A stretch of 5,604 nucleotides of DNA from Cloacimonetes bacterium UBA4175. GTDB lineage: Bacteria; Cloacimonadota; Cloacimonadia; Cloacimonadales; Cloacimonadaceae. Within the stretch, counting starts at the first letter, position 1. Each line of letters starts with the position of its first letter. Shown here in pieces: positions 5,573 to 5,604 of this stretch. The DNA is taken from contig DFUX01000064.1 of assembly GCA_002379855.1 (NCBI GenBank), positions 1 through 5,604 of the forward strand. The letters run 5' to 3'. The position numbers and the translations under genes were made by a program. The notes under the pieces are model-generated. The model saw nothing but the letters and a program-made list of their open reading frames with translations. It was not told the origin of the DNA and ran no database searches.

Positions 5573-5604
5573 CTTTCCACCATTCCACCTTTCCACCTTT
5601 CCAC
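5573..5604. repeat. 8-base tandem repeat running off the right edge
   Basis: There are four head-to-tail units: ctttccac (5573-5580), cattccac (5581-5588), ctttccac (5589-5596) and ctttccac (5597-5604). The array is cut by the window end, so its true length is unknown. It begins right after copy B of the palindromic repeat. Confidence 0.7.

Noticed and set aside
5343..5588. 81-codon frame on the - strand with an internal repeat (PDYKTVSSRA/PDYKAVSSRA)
   Set aside because: The repeated peptide is a translation of the two palindromic repeat copies. Such frames are a common source of false genes.
5325..5604. CRISPR array
   Set aside because: The repeats are few, palindromic and unevenly spaced, with no uniform spacers and no cas genes.
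1..5604. Insertion sequence or transposon carrying the operon
   Set aside because: There is no transposase or integrase, no terminal inverted repeats bracketing the operon and no target duplication beyond the dispersed repeats.

Overview
The window holds one compact three-gene operon (515-5178, all on the + strand) that looks like a restriction-modification or related anti-phage module. On both sides is non-coding DNA full of hairpins and short dispersed repeats. Gene 1 (515-1177) is a small protein with the SAM-binding half of an N6-adenine DNA methyltransferase. Gene 2 (1158-2663) is an Eco57I-like methyltransferase with the catalytic NPPY motif but an unusual motif I. Gene 3 (2656-5178) joins an N-terminal GIY-YIG/T5orf172-like nuclease domain to a superfamily 2 helicase. 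The genes overlap by 20 and 8 bases, so they are very likely co-transcribed and translationally coupled from the good sigma70-type promoter at 456-484.

Layout: 1-455 has no convincing gene. It carries three back-to-back perfect hairpins (4-65), an imperfect palindrome with a nearby direct repeat (182-219), and a degenerate copy of a dispersed repeat (about 315-376). The operon follows. 5179-5604 again has no convincing gene. It carries two more copies of the dispersed repeat (5325-5432 and 5497-5569), a 9-base tandem repeat (5464-5490) and an 8-base tandem repeat running off the right edge (5573-5604).

How the genes could work together (inference): genes 1 and 2 would form a two-subunit adenine methyltransferase, with the C-terminal part of gene 2 giving sequence specificity. 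Gene 3 would translocate on or unwind DNA and cut it with its GIY-YIG domain when the site is unmodified. The part of gene 2 after NPPY (about 1740-2655) is much more AT-rich than the rest of the operon, which fits exchange of the target-recognition region.

Organism: a bacterium of middling GC, with sigma70-like promoter elements and Shine-Dalgarno sites. The gatcccgggtcaag...cccgggatgac palindromes and ctttccac arrays recall the intergenic repeats of uncultured lineages such as Cloacimonadota, but this is an impression from memory and the taxon cannot be fixed from this window.
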